DNA from: Plantimonas leprariae
GTDB lineage: Bacteria > Pseudomonadota > Alphaproteobacteria > Rhizobiales > Rhizobiaceae
Direction: 5' to 3'
NCBI RefSeq assembly: GCF_008802405.1
Contig: NZ_VZDO01000008.1
Coordinates: forward strand, 1-64,000
Length of the DNA stretch: 64,000 bases
Below are positions 53,516-64,000 of the stretch, in pieces. The position numbers and the translations under genes are program-made. Each line of letters opens with the position of its first letter. Position 1 is the first letter of the stretch. Under the pieces are notes generated by a model. It made no database searches, was not told the DNA's origin, and saw nothing but the letters and a program-made list of their open reading frames with translations.

Positions 53516-54079
53516 GTGCGCGCTTTGAGGATCTTGCGTCTGCCGCTTGCAGCGGCCGGGCTAGCCGCGGCGGCCTATTTCGGGGCTCTGCAGTGGACGG
53601 GAAACGTCCATACCGTCCTACCCGGCGTCCTCTACCGGTCCGCGACGCTGCCGGCCGCCGATTTTGAGAAGCTCCTCGTCGACGATCATATCGAAACGGT
53701 CATCAACTTGCGAGGTCGTCATTCCGGCGACGCCTGGTACCAGCAGGAACGGGAGATCGCCGAGCGCCACGGGGTGCGGTTGGTCGACCTGTCCTGGTCG
53801 GCGGCCCGGGAACTGACCGACACCAAGGTCGAGGAATTCTATGGCGCGGCCGCGGCCGCCAGGGGTCCGGTTCTCATCCATTGCAGAGCCGGAGCCGACC
53901 GCACCGGCCTCGCCGTCGCTCTGTTCCTGGCGCACGTGACGCATTCCAGCGAAGAGGATGCGGAGGCGCAGTTGTCGATCCGATACGGGCATATCGGAAT
54001 TCCGCTCCTGTCGTGGGCCTACGCGATGAACCAGACCTTCGAACGCCTGGAGCCGAGCCTTGACTACTACGGCTTGTGA
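53516..54079 (+). CDS. dual-specificity (cysteine) phosphatase family, membrane-anchored
   Basis: 187 residues from GTG 53516, which has GAGGGGA upstream; GTG 53474 would add 14 residues. One N-terminal membrane helix (LPLAAAGLAAAAYFGAL, about 9-25) precedes a phosphatase domain with the P-loop IHCRAGADRTG (Cys123, Arg129) and an upstream Asp (VDLSWSA, Asp91) as probable general acid. VLYRSATLP at about 38-46 is typical of the DSP/tyrosine phosphatase group. It probably acts at the periplasmic face on phosphoproteins or lipid phosphates; the substrate is unknown. It lies between carA and small genes without obvious operon logic. Confidence 0.84.
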   Translation: MRALRILRLPLAAAGLAAAAYFGALQWTGNVHTVLPGVLYRSATLPAADFEKLLVDDHIETVINLRGRHSGDAWYQQEREIAERHGVRLVDLSWSAARELTDTKVEEFYGAAAAARGPVLIHCRAGADRTGLAVALFLAHVTHSSEEDAEAQLSIRYGHIGIPLLSWAYAMNQTFERLEPSLDYYGL

Positions 54080-54142
54080 ACGGGTCGCGGCAACCTTCGT
54101 CCGCCCGGAAGCTTTAGGCTCGCGGGCGACGGAGAGGTACGG

Positions 54143-54370
54143 ATGAACGAGCGCGGTTGGAATTTCGCGAAGGAATGGGTGGCCGCGAACGTCACGCGCG
54201 AAGGGATGGCCGATCCCGGCGAAATGACGGACCTCCACCCGGTCGTCGCCGGGCTGAAGGAGCGGCTGTTCAAGGACGCGATGGCCCGCGACATCGCCCC
54301 GGTCGAGATCGAGGAATACTACGATCTCGACAACTACATCGCCGGCGCGATCAAGGACGCATTCGCCTGA
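54143..54370 (+). CDS. small DUF768-like protein
   Basis: 75 residues: MNERGWNFAKEWVAANVTRE at the N-terminus and an acidic IEEYYDLDNYIAGAIKDAF end. This looks like the DUF768 small proteins of Rhizobiales (RGxxFxxxW..NV), but I hold that assignment loosely. Cytoplasmic, no membrane segment. A GGAGAGG site precedes the ATG. Function unknown. Confidence 0.65.
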   Translation: MNERGWNFAKEWVAANVTREGMADPGEMTDLHPVVAGLKERLFKDAMARDIAPVEIEEYYDLDNYIAGAIKDAFA

Positions 54371-54380
54371 CGACGACCGA

Positions 54381-54785
54381 CTACGGCTTCGGCACCGGGC
54401 AGGCCAGGTCGCCCTCGTCGCAGTTCAGGTAGCTCTTCAGATCGACGACGCGCTTGCGCGTCAGCGCTTCCCTGCATTGGAGGTCGACCATCGGCTGCGC
54501 GCTGCCGCCTTCGACATCGGACGCGGCGAAGGCGCATTCGGCGTCGCGGAAGGCGATCCAGGCCCGCTGCGCCGCCACCAGGTTCGCCGCCGCGTCGGGG
54601 CTCCCGTCGAGCCGATGGGTGATCAGGCGGTAGACGCCGTTCAACTCCTTGTCGGCCGCATCGAACGCCCGGCCGTAGCACTCGTCGAGGCCGCTCTGCG
54701 TCGTGTCGAGCGCGGCACAATTCTCGGCGGCGGCGGCAGCGCTCGCCGCCATCAGGCAGACGAAGACCGGGATGATGCGGCGCAT
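54381..54785 (-). CDS. LprI-like (DUF1311) secreted lysozyme-inhibitor-type protein
   Basis: 134 residues. A signal peptide ([17 protein letters not shown]) is followed by the DUF1311 pattern: [31 protein letters not shown] and then [19 protein letters not shown] (about 69-87), with paired cysteines likely forming disulfides. It is related to LprI, an inhibitor of host lysozyme in mycobacteria; in proteobacteria the role is mostly untested. It is convergent with the DUF768-like gene. Confidence 0.82.
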   Translation of the reverse strand: MRRIIPVFVCLMAASAAAAAENCAALDTTQSGLDECYGRAFDAADKELNGVYRLITHRLDGSPDAAANLVAAQRAWIAFRDAECAFAASDVEGGSAQPMVDLQCREALTRKRVVDLKSYLNCDEGDLACPVPKP

Positions 54786-54930
54786 GCGGTCTCTCCGTTT
54801 CGCTCAGCGCAGTCCTAGCGCGAAACCCGGTCGCAGCTCCAGCCGCAGCGAAGCATCGCGACGGGGTTTCGCTGCACCGGGCTTTTGCCTATAAGCCGGC
54901 CTCAGCTTTGAGAATCCGCCATGAAAGCCG

Positions 54931-54957
54931 AGCCGGCCGCCTGCCTCGCGGCCGGCT
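54931..54957 (+). promoter_or_regulatory. perfect hairpin in the carB leader
   Basis: AGCCGGCCGC (54931-54940) and GCGGCCGGCT (54948-54957) form a perfect 10-bp stem with a 7-nt loop, ending 19 bp before the carB ATG. A short frame starting at ATG 54921 reads through the hairpin and overlaps the carB start (29 codons). No T-run follows, so it could modulate translation rather than end transcription. Confidence 0.45.
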
Positions 54958-54976
54958 TTCGCGCGCGAGGACTGCC

Positions 54977-58408
<3,432 letters not shown>

Positions 58409-58456
58409 GGGGAGCGACCGGCGGCCTTTGCGCATTTTTCGGGCGACCCGCCCGAT

Positions 58457-58485
58457 TTGACAGCGGCTCGCCGCCGCCGCATCAT
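58457..58485 (+). promoter_or_regulatory. probable greA promoter
   Basis: TTGACA (58457-58462) and CATCAT (58480-58485) are separated by 17 bp, a good sigma-70 -35 with a fair -10. It lies 49 bp past carB and would give a greA leader of about 145 nt that contains the terminator-like hairpin at 58526-58562. Confidence 0.5.
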
Positions 58486-58525
58486 CGTCGCAACGGCCGT
58501 CTATGCGGTCTTCCCGACTAAAGCT

Positions 58526-58562
58526 GGTTCCGGCCGGAATTCCGACCGGAGCCGTTTTCTTA
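58526..58562 (+). terminator. terminator-like hairpin in the carB-greA gap
   Basis: GGTTCCGGCCGG (58526-58537) pairs with CCGACCGGAGCC (58542-58553) over 12 positions with one mismatch and one wobble, loop AATT, followed by GTTTTCTTATTGT. It can end carB transcription. If the promoter at 58457 is real, it also lies in the greA leader and could attenuate greA or release a short RNA. Confidence 0.7.
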
Positions 58563-58638
58563 TTGTCGTCCGGCATCGTCCGGATGCGAGGACCAACAGG
58601 AAGGATTGTCGGCGGAACGCCGGCACTCGAGGTGAGGC

Positions 58639-59112
58639 ATGGACAAGATTCCGATGACGAGCCACGGCTTCGAGGAGCTGAAGGAGGAGCTTCGCCGTCG
58701 CCAGCAGGAGGAGCGCCCGCGCATCATCGCGGCGATCTCCGAGGCCCGCGCGCACGGCGACCTGTCGGAAAACGCCGAGTATCACGCGGCGAAGGAATCG
58801 CAGAGCCTCAACGAGGGCCGCATCGCCGAGCTGGAGGACCTGACGACCCGCGCCGAGGTCATCGACGTCTCGAAGATGTCCGGCGACCGGATCAAGTTCG
58901 GCGCGACGGTGAAGCTCGTCGACGAGGACACAGACGAGGAGCGGACCTACCAGATCGTCGGCGATCAGGAAGCCGACGTGAAGAAGGGCCGCATCTCGAT
59001 CTCCTCGCCGATCGCCCGCGCGCTCATCGGCAAGGGCGAAGGCGACACGGTCGAGGTCGCCGCGCCCGGCGGCGCGAAGAGCTACGAGATCCTGGAACTG
59101 CGCTGGGGGTGA
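58639..59112 (+). CDS. greA: transcription elongation factor GreA
   Basis: 157-residue GreA, which enters the RNA polymerase secondary channel and stimulates transcript cleavage in backtracked complexes. The N-terminal coiled coil (about 10-75) includes [22 protein letters not shown] with the acidic tip residues; the C-terminal FKBP-like domain has [22 protein letters not shown] (about 117-138). Full length. It starts 230 bp after carB, with its own likely promoter and a terminator-like hairpin in between. Confidence 0.96.
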   Translation: MDKIPMTSHGFEELKEELRRRQQEERPRIIAAISEARAHGDLSENAEYHAAKESQSLNEGRIAELEDLTTRAEVIDVSKMSGDRIKFGATVKLVDEDTDEERTYQIVGDQEADVKKGRISISSPIARALIGKGEGDTVEVAAPGGAKSYEILELRWG

Positions 59113-59133
59113 GCCGGGCCAGAGCCGCGTTGG

Positions 59134-59397
59134 ATGCGATTTGAGTTCGATCCCGGCAAGAGTGCCGCCAACCTAGCGAAGCACGGCATCGATTTCGTCG
59201 AGCCACAGCGGCTTTGGGACGATCCGCGACTTTTCATCTTCGTCGCTCGAACCGAAGAGGAAACGCGATATCTCGCCGTGGGGCAACTCGGCGATCGATG
59301 CTGGTCCGCTGTCTATACACCGCGCCGCGATCGAGTAAGGCTGATATCGGTTCGTCATGCACGCCGTTTGGAGATCGAACGCTATGAAAGCCAGTGA
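59134..59397 (+). CDS. brnT: BrnT-type ribonuclease toxin
   Basis: 87 residues matching the BrnT fold: FEFDPGKSAANLAKHGIDFVEPQRLWDD (about 3-30), then EETRYLAVGQLGDRCWSAVYTPRRDRVRLISVRHARRLEIERY, with the His/Arg-rich C-terminal catalytic region of the family. Toxin of a type II toxin-antitoxin system that cleaves RNA when unbound. It overlaps the antitoxin gene by 14 bp. The pair sits 21 bp after greA and directly before a glycosyltransferase that lacks a normal start codon, suggesting insertion as a small mobile cassette. Confidence 0.9.
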   Translation: MRFEFDPGKSAANLAKHGIDFVEPQRLWDDPRLFIFVARTEEETRYLAVGQLGDRCWSAVYTPRRDRVRLISVRHARRLEIERYESQ

Positions 59398-59599
59398 CTT
59401 CGACAAGGCGTTCGATGACGGCGAGGACATCGAAGCGCATATCGACTGGGCCAGCGGAAGGCGGCCGAATCTCGAGCCGCGCCGTATGGAGATCGATTTT
59501 CCCTCCTGGATGGTCGATGGTCTAGACCGGCAAGCGGAGACGCTGGGCGTCAAGCCGCAGGACTTGATCAAACTCTGGATCGCCGAAAAGCTTTCCTGA
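59384..59599 (+). CDS. brnA: BrnA-type antitoxin
   Basis: 71 residues: an N-terminal toxin-binding part (MKASDFDKAFDDGEDIEAHI) and a ribbon-helix-helix end (RRMEIDFPSWMVDGLDRQAETLGVKPQDLIKLWIAEKLS). It neutralises BrnT and should autorepress the pair. The ATG at 59384 lies inside brnT. The next gene begins at once, with no room for a separate promoter. Confidence 0.9.
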   Translation: MKASDFDKAFDDGEDIEAHIDWASGRRPNLEPRRMEIDFPSWMVDGLDRQAETLGVKPQDLIKLWIAEKLS

Positions 59600-59681
59600 T
59601 CATCGAGGTCATTTCCGACTGTCCGTAATCGTTGGCAACCTCGAAGTCGTCGCGCCGAACTTCAAGCGGCGGCTGTCCGGG

Positions 59682-60680
59682 GTGACGTCCACCATCGTAC
59701 AACTCGTGCCGCTGCAGGCCCGCAGCCTGGGCATCGCGACGCTCGGTCCCGGCCTGCCCGAGCATCTACCGAAGCTTCGACTCCGTGACCTGCCGAAACT
59801 CTGGCGCAAACCGGCGAGCCGTCCGTTCCGCATCTGGCACGCGCGCCGCAACGTCGAGATGCTCGCGGGCGTCGTGTTGCGCGATGTCCTGCGCATGCCG
59901 CTTCGGCTCATCTTCACCTCCGCCGCCCAGCGGCGGCACAAGCGCTGGACGCGCTTTCTCCTCGGGCGGATGGACGCAGTGATCGCGACCAGCGTGAAGA
60001 GCGCCGCCTTCCTCGAAGTCCCGTCCACGGTGATCCTCCATGGCGTCGACCTCGACCGCTTCGGGCCGGCGGGTCCGGTGGCCGACGCCCTGCCCGGCCG
60101 CCTCGTCGTCGGCTGTTCCGGCCGCATCCGCCATTCGAAAGGCACGGACGTTTTCGTCACGGCGATGCTCGACCTGCTGCCGCGCTTTCCGGACTGGAGC
60201 GCGGTGATCACCGGCCGCGCGACCGCCGAGCACTCCGGCTTTCTGGCGGCGCTGGAGGGGCGCATCGCCGCTGCCGGGCTCGCCGACCGCATCCTGTTCA
60301 CCGGCGAGGTCGAGGACGTCGTTCCGTGGTTCCGGCGCTTCGATCTCTACGTCGCGCCGCCGCGCGCCGAAGGCTTCGGCCTGACGCCGCTGGAGGCGAT
60401 GGCCTCCGGCACGCCGGTCGTCGCCAGCGATGCCGGCGCGTTCCGCGAGATCGTCGCGGACGGCATCACCGGCCGCATCGTGCCGGTCGGAGATGCGGCG
60501 GCGCTGGCAGCCGCCATCGAACCCTACATGGCTGACGCGACGCTCCGCGCGGCGGCGGGAAAGGCCGCCCTCGCCCGTGTCCGCGAACTGTTTCCGCTCC
60601 AACGCGAAGCCGACGAGATTCGCGCCGTCTACGAACGGCTGTGGTCGAAATCGCCTTCCACGATGTCGACGATCCGGTAG
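59682..60680 (+). CDS. family 4 glycosyltransferase with missing canonical start
   Basis: 332 residues from GTG 59682, but clearly family-like codons continue upstream in frame from about 59625 (VIVGNLEVVAPNFKRRLSG), where no ATG, GTG or TTG exists after the stop at 59565. The rest is a GT-B transferase: PFRIWHARRNVEM, HGVDLDRFGP, the donor-binding LVVGCSGRIRHSKGTDVFV (about 140-158), LFTGEVEDVVPWF and the E-x7-E type PRAEGFGLTPLEAMASGTPVV (about 228-248). It probably builds lipopolysaccharide core or another surface glycan. The end overlaps the convergent GT25 gene by 52 bp. Confidence 0.82.
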   Translation: MTSTIVQLVPLQARSLGIATLGPGLPEHLPKLRLRDLPKLWRKPASRPFRIWHARRNVEMLAGVVLRDVLRMPLRLIFTSAAQRRHKRWTRFLLGRMDAVIATSVKSAAFLEVPSTVILHGVDLDRFGPAGPVADALPGRLVVGCSGRIRHSKGTDVFVTAMLDLLPRFPDWSAVITGRATAEHSGFLAALEGRIAAAGLADRILFTGEVEDVVPWFRRFDLYVAPPRAEGFGLTPLEAMASGTPVVASDAGAFREIVADGITGRIVPVGDAAALAAAIEPYMADATLRAAAGKAALARVRELFPLQREADEIRAVYERLWSKSPSTMSTIR

Positions 60681-61441
60681 CGCCGGCCGAACAGCCGCAT
60701 CAGGTGCTCGCCGCCGAGGCGAAGCTGCGTCGCGAGCCGGCGCGCATGGAACCGGAAGTTTCCCGCTCGCAGCGGCAGGCGCGAGCGCGGCTCCTGGATC
60801 GAGGACGTGGCAGGAATCGGCACCATCACCCCCCGCGCTTCGAGCAGGTGAAGCTGCATCGCCTGCGCCGGCTCCGTCTGCCACGAGACGAGCGCCCGTG
60901 CGCCGTGCAGGAAGGCGTCGACAGGCGCCGCGCCCCGCGCGTCCGCCCGCTCGATCAGCCTGCGCGCGCCGGCCGGCCAGAGGAGATACGCGCCCGAGCC
61001 GGACTTGTCGCGATAGACGCGTACCACCGCCAGCCCATCCGAAATCGGCCTCGGCGGATGCGCCACGAAGCGCTTGCGCTCGTAGCTTTCGAAATTGAGG
61101 AACTCGACCTCCGGCAACGCCACCAGCCTCGGCAGCACGGACGGCAGACGCTTCGAGAGCATCACGTCGTCTTCCAGCACCAGCACCGGCCCGTCGCCCG
61201 CCGCCGCTTCGCGCCAGATCGCCAGATGCGACAGGTAGCAGCCGAGTTCGGCCCCGGTCAGCGGCCGCTCCCAGCGATGGTTCAGCGCCCTCGCCTGCTC
61301 GACGGGAATATCCTCGGCCCGCACCGCGGCGAACCGCGTCATCGCGATGCCGAGCCGCGCGCCCTGCTCCTCCATGAAGCGACGCCGTTCCGCCGCCCGG
61401 TCGAGATTGATGAAGATCGCTCGCGGCATCGTGCCGGGCAT
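60629..61441 (-). CDS. family 25 glycosyltransferase (LPS biosynthesis type)
   Basis: 270-residue GT25 protein. Start IFINLDRAAERRRFMEEQ (about 8-25), MTRFAAVRAEDI, GCYLSHLAIWREA (about 79-91) and the acidic LVLEDDVMLSKR motif (about 100-111) that replaces DxD; SGSGAYLLWPAGARRLIE is near 166-183. Members add galactose or similar sugars to lipooligosaccharide. The ATG at 61441 has GAGGGAG upstream. It follows the ABC exporter on the same strand and overlaps the convergent GT4 gene tail to tail. Confidence 0.86.
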   Translation of the reverse strand: MPGTMPRAIFINLDRAAERRRFMEEQGARLGIAMTRFAAVRAEDIPVEQARALNHRWERPLTGAELGCYLSHLAIWREAAAGDGPVLVLEDDVMLSKRLPSVLPRLVALPEVEFLNFESYERKRFVAHPPRPISDGLAVVRVYRDKSGSGAYLLWPAGARRLIERADARGAAPVDAFLHGARALVSWQTEPAQAMQLHLLEARGVMVPIPATSSIQEPRSRLPLRAGNFRFHARRLATQLRLGGEHLMRLFGRRYRIVDIVEGDFDHSRS

Positions 61442-61509
61442 GCCGCTCCCTCGCTTTTCCGATCCATAGCGGCCACTCGCCGGCCCGGCAACGCACCGGG
61501 CCGGCGGGA

Positions 61510-63309
61510 TCATTCGGCCGCGACGAACTCCACCGACTGGAGTTCGGAGAGTTGGCGGTAGTGCCCGCCCGGACGGTGCAGCAGTTCGGCATGACTGCCG
61601 TCCTCGACGATCCGCCCGCGGTCGAAGACGAGGATGCGGTCGAGCGAGCGCACGGTGGAGAGACGATGCGCGATCACCAACGCCGTCCGACCCTGCATCA
61701 GCCGTTCGCTCGCCGCCTGGATCGCTGCTTCCGACTCCGAATCGAGGCTCGACGTCGCCTCGTCGAGGATCAGGATCGGCGCATCCGCCAGGAAGGCCCG
61801 CGCCAGCGCGATGCGCTGCCGCTCGCCGCCGGAAAGCTTCACGCCGCGCTCGCCCACCATCGTCTCCAACCCCTGCGGCAGCCGCGCGATGAAGCCGTCG
61901 GCGCTCGCCAGCGCCGCCGCGCGTTCGATGTCCTCCCGCGTCGCGCCGGGCCGCCCGTAGGCGATGTTGTCGGCGAGCGAGCGGTGAAACAGGATCGGCT
62001 CCTGCGGCACGATGGCGATCTGCCGGCGCAGCGAGCACTGCGTCGCGAGGCGGATGTCCTCGCCGTCGATCGTGACGCGGCCGCCCGACACGTCGTAGAG
62101 CCGCTGCACCAGCTTGACGAAGGTGGTCTTGCCCGAGCCCGAGCGGCCGACCAGCCCCACCCGCTGCCCCGCCTCGATCGTCACGTCGAGGTCGTCGTAG
62201 AGCGGCGTCGCGTGGTGGCCGTAGCGGAAGTCGACGTGTTCGAAGCGCACCTCGCCGCGCCGGATCGCGATCGGCCGCGCTTGCGGGTCGTCGCGCACCG
62301 CCGGCACCTCGCCGAGCAGCGCGATCATCTCCTCCATCTCGTTCACCGACTTCTGCAAGTCCCTGACATGCATGCCGATATCGCGCAGGTAGCCGTGGAT
62401 GACGAAATAGGTCGTCAGCACGTAGGCGACGTCGCCCGGCGTCGCCTGCCCGCGCGACCAGAAGAACAGCGCCCCGCCCGCAATGGCGATCCGCACCGCC
62501 CAGAGGATCGCCGTCTGCGCCGTCTGGTTCAGCGTCGCGCGCCGCCACGTCACGGCTGTGCGCGCCTGCCACCTCGCCATGGTCTGCGCCAGCCGCCCTT
62601 CCTCCCGGTCTTCGGCACCAAATGCCTTCACCACGGCGTTGCAGCCGAGCGCGTCGGCGAGCGTGCCGCTGACGCGGCTGTCCTCCGCATTCGAGACCCG
62701 CGCCGCCGGCGCGACCCAGCGCGTCGAAAGCAGAACGGTGACAACCACATAGACGAACGCGCCGATGCCGAGCATCAGGTCGAGCGCCGGCCATTGCAGG
62801 CCGAGGAGCGCGATCGTTCCCGCCAGCACGAAGGCGGACGGCAGCAGTGCCATCAGCAGCGTGTCGTGCATCAGGTCGAGCGCCCAGGCGCCGCGGGTGA
62901 TCTGCCGGACGACCGATCCCGAGAAGGCGTTGGCGTGCCAGTCCGTCGACAGGTGCTGCACGCGCGCGAAGGCGCGCTGCGTCACCCCCGACATGATGCG
63001 CAGCGTCAGGACGCAGACGGCGGCGATGCCGAGCCAGCGCAGCGCCACCGCCGACAGGCCGAGCCCCGCCATCGCGCCGAGCGGCGCCAGCGCGGCGGCC
63101 AGCCCCTCCTCCCGCCGATCGCCGTAGGTCGCGACCGCGTCGATCAGTTGCCCGGCGAACAGCGGCACGAACACGTCGGCCAGCGTCGCAGCGCACATCG
63201 ACAGGCAGGCCGCCGCCGCGTATCGCCGTTCGCCGCGCCAGTTCTCGAACGTGAAGCGGAACGCGTTCCGGAGCGCCGACTCGCGCCCGATCTCGTCAAG
63301 TGTCGTCAT
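61510..63309 (-). CDS. ABC exporter, fused membrane and ATPase domains (MsbA-like)
   Basis: 599 residues: six membrane helices (about 30-320) and an ATPase domain (about 350-590) with Walker A GLVGRSGSGKTT, Q-loop VPQEPILF, signature LSGGERQRIALARA, Walker B ILILDEATSSLD and switch His in VIAHRLSTV. This is the homodimeric type IV exporter layout used for lipid A, glycans or drugs. The GT25 gene 68 bp downstream suggests envelope lipid or glycan export. The C-terminal tail is short and hydrophobic. The substrate is not determined. Confidence 0.9.
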   Translation of the reverse strand: MTTLDEIGRESALRNAFRFTFENWRGERRYAAAACLSMCAATLADVFVPLFAGQLIDAVATYGDRREEGLAAALAPLGAMAGLGLSAVALRWLGIAAVCVLTLRIMSGVTQRAFARVQHLSTDWHANAFSGSVVRQITRGAWALDLMHDTLLMALLPSAFVLAGTIALLGLQWPALDLMLGIGAFVYVVVTVLLSTRWVAPAARVSNAEDSRVSGTLADALGCNAVVKAFGAEDREEGRLAQTMARWQARTAVTWRRATLNQTAQTAILWAVRIAIAGGALFFWSRGQATPGDVAYVLTTYFVIHGYLRDIGMHVRDLQKSVNEMEEMIALLGEVPAVRDDPQARPIAIRRGEVRFEHVDFRYGHHATPLYDDLDVTIEAGQRVGLVGRSGSGKTTFVKLVQRLYDVSGGRVTIDGEDIRLATQCSLRRQIAIVPQEPILFHRSLADNIAYGRPGATREDIERAAALASADGFIARLPQGLETMVGERGVKLSGGERQRIALARAFLADAPILILDEATSSLDSESEAAIQAASERLMQGRTALVIAHRLSTVRSLDRILVFDRGRIVEDGSHAELLHRPGGHYRQLSELQSVEFVAAE

Positions 63310-63700
63310 GGAGATGCGACGCCGAACGGCGTCTCGCCTTCGATCCCCGCGACCGGACCGTCTCTATCGTGCGCGGATGCCGGGGATTGCCTCGATCAAC
63401 CCGGCGAACCGGGACGGAACGCTCGCGGGCCGACTAGCGTCGGGCGACGAGCGGCGCGTGGTCGGAGCCACGCTTCGGGGAGTTCGCGATGTCGGTCATC
63501 CACGCCCTCCTTCCGTTCGCATCGTGTCGAAGGCAGCCGCAAAATGCCCGACGACGTGACCCGACGCAACCCGTAAAGCATCGCAGGACAGAGCTGTGAC
63601 TTGTCGGCAACGCCCGCTTGTCGCCTGCCCGGCCCTCGACTATTGAATCGTGGTTCGTCCGCTGCCAACTGCGGAGCATCGAGATTCCACCGAGGCGGCC
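63310..63700. other. divergent intergenic region before trxB
   Basis: 391 bp between the divergent ABC exporter and trxB. Short open frames on both strands lack recognisable domains. I see no clear palindrome or terminator. It presumably holds the promoters of both genes. Confidence 0.4.
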
Positions 63701-64000
63701 ATGACCGAACGCCACGTTCCCCTAGCGATCATCGGCTCCGGGCCGGCAGGCTATACCGCGGCGATCTACGCCGCCCGCGCCATGCTGAAGCCCCTGATGA
63801 TCGCCGGTCTGCAGGAAGGCGGTCAGCTCACCATCACCACCGATGTCGAGAACTATCCGGGCTTCGCCGATCCGATCCAGGGTCCATGGCTGATGGAGCA
63901 GATGAAGGCGCAGGCCCTTCATGTCGGCGCGGAGATCGTCAACGACCTCGTGGTGAAGGCCGAGCTTTCGGCCCGGCCGTTCCGCTTGACCCTCGACGGC
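63701..64000 (+). CDS. trxB: thioredoxin-disulfide reductase (5' part, runs off window)
   Basis: The first 100 residues of TrxB, the FAD enzyme that reduces thioredoxin with NADPH. The FAD-binding motif is [20 protein letters not shown] (about 8-27), followed by the diagnostic [16 protein letters not shown] (about 40-55) and [20 protein letters not shown]. The CxxC redox centre and NADPH domain are outside the window. ATG 63701 was chosen by the family N-terminus; an AGGCGG-like site precedes it. Confidence 0.95.
   Translation, partial: MTERHVPLAIIGSGPAGYTAAIYAARAMLKPLMIAGLQEGGQLTITTDVENYPGFADPIQGPWLMEQMKAQALHVGAEIVNDLVVKAELSARPFRLTLDG

Overview
The window reads as chromosomal DNA of a high-GC alphaproteobacterium of the order Hyphomicrobiales (Rhizobiales). 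This rests on the protein flavour (DUF29, OhrR/Ohr, TctABC, GCG_CRPN-type protein), on the housekeeping blocks rpoD-dnaG-YqeY-carA-carB-greA and trxB, and on a zwf-gnd-tkt block. The genus cannot be fixed from sequence alone. No rRNA, tRNA or CRISPR array was seen.

Left edge (1-2750): the 3' part of a Tn7/Tn5053-like transposon, a truncated TniB ATPase and a complete TniQ overlapping by ATGA, then an intrinsic terminator and a probable right end. That end has three inward-facing 18-bp repeats and a terminal ACA at 2511-2513. Just outside it lies an unassigned, strongly folded non-coding stretch.

2750-14120: a six-gene minus-strand operon (EF-hand protein, ECF sigma factor, membrane anti-sigma-like protein, periplasmic metal-sensor-like protein, DUF1800, Tat-exported DUF1501). 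Next come a small GCG_CRPN-like protein, a periplasmic nucleoside hydrolase, (S)-ureidoglycine aminohydrolase, and a three-gene envelope operon (small membrane protein, methyltransferase, membrane sulfatase/phosphotransferase).

14249-23440: importers. A TctCBA tricarboxylate transporter is followed by a sugar ABC locus with two binding proteins and two permeases but only one intact ATPase. A 17-codon stub between the permeases looks like the remains of a second ATPase.

23440-36000: respiration and stress. A cyanide-insensitive bd oxidase operon (cydA-cydB-DUF2474-GbsR-type regulator) lies behind a perfect 22-bp palindrome. Then follow an MFS transporter, a single-domain response regulator, an oxidoreductase whose natural start codon appears to be ATA, a PilZ protein, the divergent ohr/ohrR pair with twin operators, two dehydrogenases and a membrane GGEEF diguanylate cyclase.

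36200-54800: core metabolism and replication/transcription: ilvD, small proteins, a tkt-gnd-zwf-HAD operon, a SIMPL protein, DoxX, LysE, rpoD, dnaG, a YqeY protein, carA, a phosphatase and two small proteins. 54900-64000: carB, greA with a terminator-like leader, a brnTA toxin-antitoxin pair inserted in front of a glycosyltransferase, a second glycosyltransferase, an ABC exporter (envelope polysaccharide functions) and the start of trxB.
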